Shown here in pieces: positions 9,965 to 17,044 of a stretch of 64,000 nucleotides of DNA. Made by a program: the position numbers and the translations under genes. The notes beneath the pieces were generated by a model, which saw only the letters and a program-made list of their open reading frames with translations, was not told the DNA's origin and searched no databases. Origin of the DNA: JAGOPY01 sp964619555 (GTDB taxonomy: Bacteria; Bacteroidota; Bacteroidia; Bacteroidales; JAGOPY01); assembly GCA_964619555.1 (NCBI GenBank), contig CAZUDV010000012.1, positions 69,090-133,089 of the forward strand, read 5' to 3'. The number at the start of each line of letters is the position of its first letter. Position 1 is the first letter of the stretch.

Positions 9965-10903
9965 CTAATCTTTCAAAACCTCGAATTTTCCTGAAGCCAC
10001 CCCCCTTGGGGTTGTAAGATGGTAAAAATAAAGACCTGAACAATAATCCGATGTATTGATCTTTAAAAAGTTATTGCCGGTAACGCTGTAGTTTAAAATC
10101 CGGGAATAGACTATTCTTCCTGAAAAATCCAGTATTGACAGGGTAATGACTTCAGGCCTGGCCAGGGAAATATTCAGTGTAAGATTATCTTTTACCGGAT
10201 TTGGGTAGGCATTGACCTGAACCACATTTATACCAGGTTCTTCAAAACCGGAGGTTTTATAATAAATTTCCAGGCAGGGTCTTTTACTGATGTCTCCTTC
10301 ATCTGATGAATAAGGTGCAAATCCGACACAGGCATTATTGCACGATCCGTCGAGCGGGTAAATGGTCAATCCATGATTGACCATATTGCTGATTCTCCAT
10401 GCCACGTAGGCATGAGTGATATCAAGCCTGATCGGTCCGCCATCGTAAGGGAATGTAATCCTAACGGTATCTGAAAAAGGATCCCCCGAGGCAGGCCTGT
10501 TATCCCAGTTCAGTGTCATCTCATTCCATTCCGAAGTTACAAACCTCAAGTCGAATGTGTTATCACAATTCGAATAACAATTTACATTGTATGGCCAGTT
10601 GTAAAACCACAAGAAAACCGAATCGACTTCGGAAGGCAGGGAAGAAACATCGAATTTAATGTAGGCTTGCAGGTTGGTCAGGTTGCAGGTGCTGACCGGA
10701 TTGGTGGCAATATAGACCTGTGCGCCAAAATTGGTCGTATTCAGCTCATCATACACGTAGGCATCCTTGCCTCCGTTAAGTCCGCCTTCGTCGGAACCGT
10801 CATTGAGACCGGGGCCCGGGCAGAAGGTCATGACATGCTGCGGGAAACAAATCCCGGCTGTCATGGTCAGTAGAAAACCGAGAAGCAATTTGTTGATTTT
10901 CAT
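9965..10903 (-). CDS. DNRLRE-domain surface protein with T9SS sorting domain
   Basis: Secreted protein of 312 residues. A signal peptide (KINKLLLGFLL...) is followed by a DNRLRE-type beta-sandwich (about 35-215; note the YVYDELNTTNFG start and the NLQAYIKFDVSSLP strand), then a T9SS type A C-terminal domain (about 235-312; VNAYPNPVKDNLTLNI ... GLYFYHL ... GKFEVLK). The domain pair suggests a surface-attached structural or glycan-binding role; no catalytic residues are visible. The start at 10903 is preferred over an in-frame ATG at 10945 because the promoter -7 box (10933-10940) lies between them. Confidence 0.85.
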   Translation of the reverse strand: MKINKLLLGFLLTMTAGICFPQHVMTFCPGPGLNDGSDEGGLNGGKDAYVYDELNTTNFGAQVYIATNPVSTCNLTNLQAYIKFDVSSLPSEVDSVFLWFYNWPYNVNCYSNCDNTFDLRFVTSEWNEMTLNWDNRPASGDPFSDTVRITFPYDGGPIRLDITHAYVAWRISNMVNHGLTIYPLDGSCNNACVGFAPYSSDEGDISKRPCLEIYYKTSGFEEPGINVVQVNAYPNPVKDNLTLNISLARPEVITLSILDFSGRIVYSRILNYSVTGNNFLKINTSDYCSGLYFYHLTTPRGVASGKFEVLKD

Positions 10904-10932
10904 GGCAGGAAATTGTTTGGTTAAGGTTATAA

Positions 10933-10963
10933 CAAATATAACCATTCGGATAAAAAAATCAAA
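10933..10963 (-). promoter_or_regulatory. TTTG-N19-TATATTTG promoter
   Basis: On the minus strand TTTG (10960-10963) is followed after 19 bp by TATATTTG (10933-10940), a perfect match to the Bacteroidota -33/-7 promoter. Transcription would start about 10926, 23 bp upstream of the ATG at 10903, which fixes that start codon. It drives the DNRLRE protein and probably the metallophosphoesterase. Confidence 0.8.
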
Positions 10964-11090
10964 CAGTCATTTTCAGCAGCTTAACATTAAATTAATGCTT
11001 TCATAATCTTTTCCTAAAACTGCGGTAACGTTAACTTAACCCGGCAGTAGTTTCTTTGCACCAGATTTTAAACGTAATTATCTGAAAACC

Positions 11091-12527
11091 ATGAAAAAGA
11101 TTTTATTTCTCGCCTTAATGGCATCCGTAACCGTTCTTATATCCTGCAACAAGGATGAAGACCCGGTTAAAATTCCCCAAGTAACTGCGCCATCCAACCA
11201 GACTGTCGAATCCGGATCGGAAATCGACCTTTCATTCACTTTCAACGCTGAAGGAGGATTTGCTTCCTCATCGGTTACCGCCACCAATGGTACGGCAGTG
11301 ATCAAAACTGACGGCACTGGAGGTGCCACGTCCGGTACGATTGTGGTGACATTCACCGGTGGTGCCCAAACAGGTGCAGGAAGCGCCGTTCTGACCGTGA
11401 CGGACAAAGAAAACCAATCCTCTTCCGCCACTGCCGTTTTAAGTGTGAACGAAGAAGCTGCCGTTATTACTGTCGCTTCTAATATTACTGAAAATACAAC
11501 CTGGGAAACGGGCAAGGTTTATATCCTCGAAAGCCGGATCGCTGTGGTCAGCGGGGTTACCCTTACGATTCAGAAAGGTGTGGTTGTCAAAGGCCAGGCC
11601 GGTACAGGCGCCAATGCTACGGCATTGCTGATTGCCAGGGGAGGAATACTGATGGCGGAAGGCACTGCCGATTCACCGATCATTTTCACTTCGGTTGCCG
11701 ACGAAATTGTCCCCGGAGAAATTGCCAGCCCCAATCTCGATCCCACTCTCAACGGTCTTTGGGGAGGCCTCCTCATCCTCGGGAATGCCCCGATATCTGC
11801 CGATGCCGCTTCGGTGCAGATCGAAGGGATACCGGCATCCGACCAGAATGGGCTCTATGGCGGGGATAATGCGGCCGACAACTCGGGCGTGATCCGCTAT
11901 GTTTCCATCCGCCACGGCGGAGCCAACATCGGCGAAGGCAATGAGATCAACGGCCTTACACTCGGTGGGGTCGGCTCGGGCACCATCATTGAAAACATTG
12001 AGATCGTGGCCAACCAGGATGACGGAATAGAGTGGTTCGGCGGAACAGTGAGCGTTAAAAATGCCATCATCTGGAATGCCGGCGATGATGCAGTCGATAC
12101 GGACCAATCGTGGGGAGGAACCCTGGATAACTTCGCCGTGATCAATGCCGGTGACGAATGCTTTGAACTCGACGGACCTGAAGGTTCCATGACCGCCGGC
12201 CATATCCTGAAGAACGGCTCCGTCAGCGCTCTCAATGCTGACGGACTGGTAGACCTGGACGACAACTCCATTGTCGAGATGACTGCCATCTATTTCTTCA
12301 ATGTGTCGGAAGGACAGGATTTCGACCTGAATCCTGCCGACCTGGTTGCTTCGAACCTCCAGGCTACTTTACCGGATGGAGCCGACGTGACAGCTTACTT
12401 CAAAGGCGGTTCTGATTCTTATGTGACCCTGGTCGCTGCCGGCGCCAACACCGTGGGAGCCGATCTGAGTAAACTGGATGACTGGTCCTGGGCTTCGGTT
12501 GCCGGTGCATTGGCTGATTTTAAATAA
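11091..12527 (+). CDS. Beta-helix lipoprotein paired with a TonB receptor
   Basis: Exported lipoprotein of 478 residues: signal peptide with Cys19 (VLISC), an Ig-like low-complexity region rich in Thr, Ser and Gly (about 30-130), then repeated short beta-strand segments typical of a right-handed parallel beta-helix (about 140-450; VSGVTLTIQKGVVVKGQAG, NGLTLGGVGSGT). Similar proteins in Bacteroidota are usually 'hypothetical' and lie beside a TonB receptor, as here (84 bp upstream of one). The role is unknown; surface ligand capture for that receptor is an inference. No T9SS domain. Confidence 0.8.
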   Translation: MKKILFLALMASVTVLISCNKDEDPVKIPQVTAPSNQTVESGSEIDLSFTFNAEGGFASSSVTATNGTAVIKTDGTGGATSGTIVVTFTGGAQTGAGSAVLTVTDKENQSSSATAVLSVNEEAAVITVASNITENTTWETGKVYILESRIAVVSGVTLTIQKGVVVKGQAGTGANATALLIARGGILMAEGTADSPIIFTSVADEIVPGEIASPNLDPTLNGLWGGLLILGNAPISADAASVQIEGIPASDQNGLYGGDNAADNSGVIRYVSIRHGGANIGEGNEINGLTLGGVGSGTIIENIEIVANQDDGIEWFGGTVSVKNAIIWNAGDDAVDTDQSWGGTLDNFAVINAGDECFELDGPEGSMTAGHILKNGSVSALNADGLVDLDDNSIVEMTAIYFFNVSEGQDFDLNPADLVASNLQATLPDGADVTAYFKGGSDSYVTLVAAGANTVGADLSKLDDWSWASVAGALADFK

Positions 12528-12556
12528 TAATGCCCTGTCTTAAATAGGATAGTTTG

Positions 12557-12586
12557 GATCTCGCAGGTTTGACCGCCTGCGAGATC
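12557..12586. repeat. REP-like palindrome (11-bp stem)
   Basis: GATCTCGCAGG and CCTGCGAGATC form a perfect 11-bp stem around an 8-base loop, between the beta-helix lipoprotein and the TonB receptor gene. No T-tract follows, so it is not a standard intrinsic terminator. It could attenuate read-through or protect the upstream mRNA end. Confidence 0.7.
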
Positions 12587-12610
12587 ATTCATTTAAGCCG
12601 AAGTAAAATT

Positions 12611-15505
12611 ATGCATTTGAAAATTCTCAGCCTGTTTATAGTTTTTTATTTTTCCATTCAGTTGATATCAGCCCAGACCGGCATCATCAGAGGAACGGTT
12701 TTTGACGACGGGACCGGTGAATCATTGCCGGGTGTATCCGTCCTGCTGGAAGGGACCACAGAGGGAACCATGACGGATTTCGACGGAAAGTTCAACCTTA
12801 GCGTTGCACCTGGCAATTACACGGTCAGGTTTTCTTTTATATCATATGAAACCCTTTATATTAGGGAATTGGAAGTGAAAGCCGGGGAGGTCAGCCTCCT
12901 GGATAACATCCGGATGAAAGAGGTCAGCATAGAATTATCGGAAGTGGTGATTACAGCCGATATGGTACGTAACTCTGAAGCCGCCCTTTTGACTATGAAA
13001 CAGAAATCCGCCAATGTGATCGATGGTATTTCCGCGGCAGGTTTCCGGAAAATAGGAGATTCCGATGCGGCATCTTCCATGAAACGGGTTACCGGCGTAT
13101 CGGTGGAAGGGGGCAAATACGTCTATGTGAGAGGCCTGGGCGACCGTTATACGAAGACGATCCTCAATGGAATGGATATCCCGGGACTTGACCCGGACAG
13201 AAACACCTTGCAGATGGATATCTTCCCTACCAATGTGATTGATAATATCCTGGTTATTAAATCTTTCACTGCTGATTTGTCAGCTGATTTCACAGGAGGG
13301 GTGATCGATATTTCCACCAGGGATTTCCCGGATGAAAAGACATTCAATCTGTCTGCCGGCCTGGGTTACAATCCTTCCATGCATTTTAATCCGGACTTCC
13401 TTTATTATGAGGGAGGAAAAACCGACTGGCTGGGCTTTGACGATGGTACCCGCGACATCCCGGCCACCGAAAACATACCCCAGTTCTCCGAAGTGGTTGG
13501 TGATCCGGATGGAGAAAAGGGACTGCGCTACAGGGAAATCCTTGAGAGTTTCAATCCAACCCTTTCGGCCAGCCGGAAGAACAGCTTGATGGATTATAAT
13601 TTTGGCGCTTCCATCGGTAACCAGATCGTGCGGGAAAAGGTCACCTGGGGTTACCATGTTTCAGGTTCCTATAAATACAGTACCGAATATTATTCTGACG
13701 CGGAATACGGTCGGTATGGTTTGTCCAGCGATCCGGATGTTAATGAAATGGAAATGCGGGAATACCAGACCGGCGATATGGGGATCAGCAGTGTTTTAAT
13801 GGGAGGAATGGCCGGACTGGCCATGAAAACAGAGCATTCCAAATTGCGTCTGAGTCTTATTTATCTTCAGAACGGAGAATCGAAAGCAGGTATTTTCGAT
13901 TATTCCAATAGTGACCAGGGAGCTATCTTCCATGGAATACAACATAACCTGGAATACAGCCAGAGATCGCTCCTGAATTTGATCCTGAACGGCAAGCATT
14001 TCTTAAGGGGAAATTCCTGGACCGTGGAATGGAAGATTTCACCTACGGTATCGAAAATTGAAGATCCGGACATCCGCTTTACCCGCTATGAAATTCGTGA
14101 CGATGCCTTTATGATTGGAACTGAATCCGGCTTTCCCGAAAGGATCTGGCGTGATCTGGATGAAAGAAACCTGGCCGGGATCCTTCATATTGAGAGAGAG
14201 TTTAATGTCAGGGGTGAAAAAGCGGCTGTGAAATTCGGCGGTGCGGTGACTTATAAGGAAAGGGACTATGTGATCCGGAATTATCAGCTGAATATCCGGA
14301 ATATTCCCCTGACCGGGAATCCCGACGAATTGTTTTATGAGGAAAACCTTTGGCCTTACCAGGGAAATGCTGCCCGGGGAACCACTTTTGAATCGCCTTT
14401 CGTGCCGGTAAACCCGAATCAGTTCAATGCGGATAATCTGAATACCGGCCTGTTCGTATCAGCTGAACTCAGCCCCTTGAACCGCCTTAAACTCATTGCC
14501 GGCCTTCGTGTTGAAAAGTTCCTGCAGCACTATACCGGCCAGGACCAGCTCGGTTATAACATTCTCGACGAGGCTGAGGTGCTGGATGACCTGGATCTCT
14601 TTCCCTCTGTCAACCTGATATACAGCATTAATGATAAGCAAAACCTGAGGCTGAGCTATGCAAAGACAATTGCCCGGCCTTCCTTTAAAGAGCTGTCTTA
14701 CGCGGAGATCTTCGATCCCATAACCGGCCGGGTATTTATCGGTGGCCTGTTCCGCGATGCCAACGATGTGAGCGGGATCGTATACTGGGAAGGAAACCTG
14801 GTGAGTACTGATATCCAGAATATTGACCTTAGATGGGAGTGGTTCGGGAAAAACGGCCAGACCGTTTCGGTGGGAGCGTTTTACAAGTATTTTACCAGGC
14901 TGATAGAAATAGTTCAGTATGCCACCCAAACCGGTGCCTTCCAGCCCAGGAACGTGGGTGACGGTCAGGTAGCAGGTGCAGAGCTGGAGGTAAGGCAGAA
15001 CCTTGGAATAATTGCCACGGGACTGGACCGGATCAGTTTTATTGCCAATGTCACATGGACCTATTCCCGCATTGAACTCAGCAAGACGGAGTATGAATCC
15101 AGGAAAGAAAATGCGCGTACCGGGCAGACTGTGGAAAAATACCGTAATATGGCCGGACAATCCCCGTTTCTTGTCAATGCCGGTATAGCGTACGATGGCG
15201 CTGAAAAAGGATTCCTGGAAGGTTTTGAAGCCGGCCTGTATTACAATGTGCAGGGCAGGACCCTGGAAGTTGTCGGTATTGTCGACCGGCCGGATATTTA
15301 TACCCTTCCTTTCCATAGCCTGAACCTTAATATCAATAAGTCCTTTGGCGAAAGCAGGCGATTTCAGATTGGCCTGAAAGTTGATAATATACTCAATGAA
15401 AGCAGGGAATCGGTTTTCAGTTCGTATGAAGCAGAAGATCAATATTATACAAGATTACATCAAGGCCCTTCGGTCCAATTGCGGCTGGGGTATAAAATCT
15501 TCTGA
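12611..15505 (+). CDS. TonB-dependent outer membrane receptor
   Basis: Outer-membrane receptor of 964 residues. In order: signal peptide (HLKILSLFIVFYFS...), CarboxypepD_reg-like domain (about 22-105; GTGESLPGVSVLLEG), plug (about 110-240; RVTGVSVEGGKYVYVRGLGD, NGMDIPGLDPDR) and a C-terminal barrel ending QLRLGYKIF with terminal Phe. It lacks the SusC motif and has no SusD partner, so a non-SusCD substrate is likely. It follows the beta-helix lipoprotein across a palindrome. The ATG at 12611 gives a clean signal peptide; an upstream in-frame TTG at 12554 would place the palindrome inside the gene. Confidence 0.92.
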   Translation: MHLKILSLFIVFYFSIQLISAQTGIIRGTVFDDGTGESLPGVSVLLEGTTEGTMTDFDGKFNLSVAPGNYTVRFSFISYETLYIRELEVKAGEVSLLDNIRMKEVSIELSEVVITADMVRNSEAALLTMKQKSANVIDGISAAGFRKIGDSDAASSMKRVTGVSVEGGKYVYVRGLGDRYTKTILNGMDIPGLDPDRNTLQMDIFPTNVIDNILVIKSFTADLSADFTGGVIDISTRDFPDEKTFNLSAGLGYNPSMHFNPDFLYYEGGKTDWLGFDDGTRDIPATENIPQFSEVVGDPDGEKGLRYREILESFNPTLSASRKNSLMDYNFGASIGNQIVREKVTWGYHVSGSYKYSTEYYSDAEYGRYGLSSDPDVNEMEMREYQTGDMGISSVLMGGMAGLAMKTEHSKLRLSLIYLQNGESKAGIFDYSNSDQGAIFHGIQHNLEYSQRSLLNLILNGKHFLRGNSWTVEWKISPTVSKIEDPDIRFTRYEIRDDAFMIGTESGFPERIWRDLDERNLAGILHIEREFNVRGEKAAVKFGGAVTYKERDYVIRNYQLNIRNIPLTGNPDELFYEENLWPYQGNAARGTTFESPFVPVNPNQFNADNLNTGLFVSAELSPLNRLKLIAGLRVEKFLQHYTGQDQLGYNILDEAEVLDDLDLFPSVNLIYSINDKQNLRLSYAKTIARPSFKELSYAEIFDPITGRVFIGGLFRDANDVSGIVYWEGNLVSTDIQNIDLRWEWFGKNGQTVSVGAFYKYFTRLIEIVQYATQTGAFQPRNVGDGQVAGAELEVRQNLGIIATGLDRISFIANVTWTYSRIELSKTEYESRKENARTGQTVEKYRNMAGQSPFLVNAGIAYDGAEKGFLEGFEAGLYYNVQGRTLEVVGIVDRPDIYTLPFHSLNLNINKSFGESRRFQIGLKVDNILNESRESVFSSYEAEDQYYTRLHQGPSVQLRLGYKIF

Positions 15506-15532
15506 TCAGCAAATAAATAATGTAAATTTGTC

Positions 15533-15540
15533 TTTAGCCA
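15533..15540 (+). promoter_or_regulatory. -7 promoter element (TAAATTTG)
   Basis: TAAATTTG matches TAnnTTTG, 12 bp upstream of the ATG of the MORN-repeat gene. No good -33 box is seen at 19-21 bp. Confidence 0.45.
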
Positions 15541-15551
15541 GATCAAACTTT

Positions 15552-16013
15552 ATGAAAAAGATCATCATCCTTATTGCTCTGATTTTATTCGGGTACCCGT
15601 TACTTGCGCAAAAACTGGAACAGATCGACGGGTTATATTACAAGAAGGGAATGCTTTATACGGGTACCCACCTGGAATATTTTGCCGACGGCCGGTTATC
15701 GATGGAGTTGAACATTCGCAACGGGCAGGAACACGGCATGATGGAAATGTATTTTGAATCAGGAATTAAAAAGGAGCACCGGGAATATAATAACGGGAAG
15801 AAAAACGGAACCTGGACTACCTGGGCGGAAAACGGTACCAAAGTGGCTGAAGCTTCGTATCTCGACGATGTCAAGAATGGTCCGTGGTACGTCTGGAGTG
15901 ATAAAGGGGTTATGTTGTATGAAATGCATTATACAGACGGGAAGAAAACGGGGACATGGCGGCAGTGGGATGAGACCGAAAAGCTGATCTCCGAAAGAGA
16001 TTTCCAGGAATGA
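15552..16013 (+). CDS. MORN-repeat (YwqK-like) exported protein
   Basis: Small exported protein of 153 residues: signal peptide (KKIIILIALILFGYPLLAQ), then about four MORN-variant repeats of roughly 23 residues with the pattern G.K.G.W..W...G (NGKKNGTWTTWAENG, NGPWYVWSDKG, GKKTGTWRQWDE). Databases often name this family 'toxin-antitoxin YwqK antitoxin', but nothing here supports a toxin partner. Function unknown. The ATG at 15552 is preferred over upstream in-frame codons that overlap the TonB receptor gene. Confidence 0.82.
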   Translation: MKKIIILIALILFGYPLLAQKLEQIDGLYYKKGMLYTGTHLEYFADGRLSMELNIRNGQEHGMMEMYFESGIKKEHREYNNGKKNGTWTTWAENGTKVAEASYLDDVKNGPWYVWSDKGVMLYEMHYTDGKKTGTWRQWDETEKLISERDFQE

Positions 16014-16041
16014 AAAAGCCGGCCTGCTAGGACCGGCTTTT
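16014..16041. terminator. Bidirectional intrinsic terminator
   Basis: AAAAGCCGG (16014-16022) pairs with CCGGCTTTT (16033-16041), giving a GC stem flanked by A- and T-tracts. It lies between convergent genes and can end transcription of both the MORN-repeat gene and the small CarboxypepD_reg gene. Confidence 0.88.
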
Positions 16042-16063
16042 CAACCAGAAACCGTTATAAACA

Positions 16064-16408
16064 TTATTTGTTATCGAGTTTTACCTCAAGCACTTCATTT
16101 TCTTCCGGAAGAAGTTCGATATTTTCAACCAGGCTGTTCTTGTAAGAAATCATGGATAAAACAAGGTTGTAGGTCCCGGGCTTGATGTCTTCAATTTTGA
16201 AGTTTCCGTCCAGATCCGTATAAACCCTGGTTTCCGTTCCTTCAATCGAAACAGCAACGCCGGCCAGTGTTTCACCGGAATTCAGGTCAACCACTTTCCC
16301 GCTGACCGTTGACGATTTGGCAGCAATAGGGGCACCATCGCCCGATGACATCGCATTTAAGGCCAATCCAAGAGAAAATATCGATAATAGGATCGTCAGT
16401 TTTTTCAT
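16064..16408 (-). CDS. Small exported CarboxypepD_reg-like protein
   Basis: Exported protein of 114 residues with a signal peptide and one CarboxypepD_reg-like beta-sandwich (about 30-112; VVDLNSGETLAGVAVSIEGT, TDLDGNFKIEDIKPGTYNL). In TonB receptors this domain is N-terminal; here it stands alone, ending after the sandwich with no plug or barrel, so it may be a free periplasmic domain. A -7 match (TATTTTTG, minus strand, 16425-16432) lies 17 bp upstream. Function unknown. Confidence 0.8.
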   Translation of the reverse strand: MKKLTILLSIFSLGLALNAMSSGDGAPIAAKSSTVSGKVVDLNSGETLAGVAVSIEGTETRVYTDLDGNFKIEDIKPGTYNLVLSMISYKNSLVENIELLPEENEVLEVKLDNK

Positions 16409-16424
16409 GGGTTTTATTTTGATA

Positions 16425-16432
16425 CAAAAATA
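16425..16432 (-). promoter_or_regulatory. -7 promoter element (TATTTTTG)
   Basis: Minus-strand TATTTTTG matches TAnnTTTG upstream of the CarboxypepD_reg gene. No convincing -33 box. Confidence 0.45.
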
Positions 16433-16457
16433 TTCCCCGGCTATTAAGCCCAGATTA

Positions 16458-16471
16458 TGGTAATATTACCA
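16458..16471. promoter_or_regulatory. 14-bp perfect palindrome, possible operator
   Basis: TGGTAATATTACCA is a perfect palindrome in the 188-bp divergent spacer between the CarboxypepD_reg and YbaN-like genes. It sits about 25 bp upstream of the leftward -7 box, a plausible regulator site. No second copy was noticed in the window. Confidence 0.4.
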
Positions 16472-16515
16472 AAATGTTAAGATTTATTCGCCATCAGGAA
16501 TCCCAGATATCCTGT

Positions 16516-16550
16516 TTTGAATCCTAAATCGGCGAAATCTGTTATTTTTG
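16516..16550 (+). promoter_or_regulatory. TTTG-N23-TATTTTTG promoter
   Basis: TTTG (16516-16519) and TATTTTTG (16543-16550), spacer 23 bp, slightly long. It lies about 47 bp upstream of the YbaN-like start. Confidence 0.5.
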
Positions 16551-16596
16551 CTGCAAGCCGTTCAGGCCGTTTTACTAATGGAACGAATCATTTTTC

Positions 16597-16986
16597 ATGA
16601 TGTTTAAGAAGATCATACTGGTTTTCCTGGGGAGTGCCTCTCTTGTCGTAGGCGTCCTGGCGGCTTTTATACCGGGTCTTCCGACAACCCCTTTCCTGCT
16701 GCTGGCAGCCTGGCTATACCTGAAAAGCTCCAAGCGGCTTCATGAAAAACTGCTCAGGAATAAATTCCTTGGAGGATTCATAAGGGATTTCCATGAAAAC
16801 AAAGGCATGAAAAAGCGGATCAAGATCCAGGCGATCGGTACGATGTGGATTATGGTTCTCATCTCCAGTATTTTTATGATCGAAATTCTGGGACTGAAGA
16901 TCATTGTGATCATGCTTGGCGTCATCGGAACGGTTGTGATGGGCTTCATCGTTCCGACCACTGACGAGGTGAATAAAAAAAAATGA
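16597..16986 (+). CDS. YbaN family (DUF454) inner membrane protein
   Basis: Membrane protein of 129 residues with the YbaN/DUF454 layout: N-terminal membrane segment ending in the conserved GLPTTPFLLLAAW stretch, a central cytosolic part with KSSKRLHEKLL and KRIKIQAIGTMW, and a C-terminal membrane pair. The family is widespread and of unknown function. Start ATGATG: either Met is possible. Convergent with the DUF5916 gene. Confidence 0.85.
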   Translation: MMFKKIILVFLGSASLVVGVLAAFIPGLPTTPFLLLAAWLYLKSSKRLHEKLLRNKFLGGFIRDFHENKGMKKRIKIQAIGTMWIMVLISSIFMIEILGLKIIVIMLGVIGTVVMGFIVPTTDEVNKKK

Positions 16987-17044
16987 ATAGTTGTCAGAGA
17001 TAAGCCTGGTTGAGCTGATGTCTGCAAAGTTCCCCTTCGTGGTT

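Noticed and set aside
12557..12586. Intrinsic terminator after the beta-helix lipoprotein gene
   Set aside because: The stem is strong but no T-tract follows, so it was listed as a palindromic repeat.
14459..15442. 327-residue open frame antisense to the TonB receptor
   Set aside because: Same reason: fully within a well-supported gene, no domain and no promoter.
15552..16013. Toxin-antitoxin system (YwqK-like antitoxin)
   Set aside because: The name comes from database habit; the protein is exported and no toxin-like gene lies nearby.
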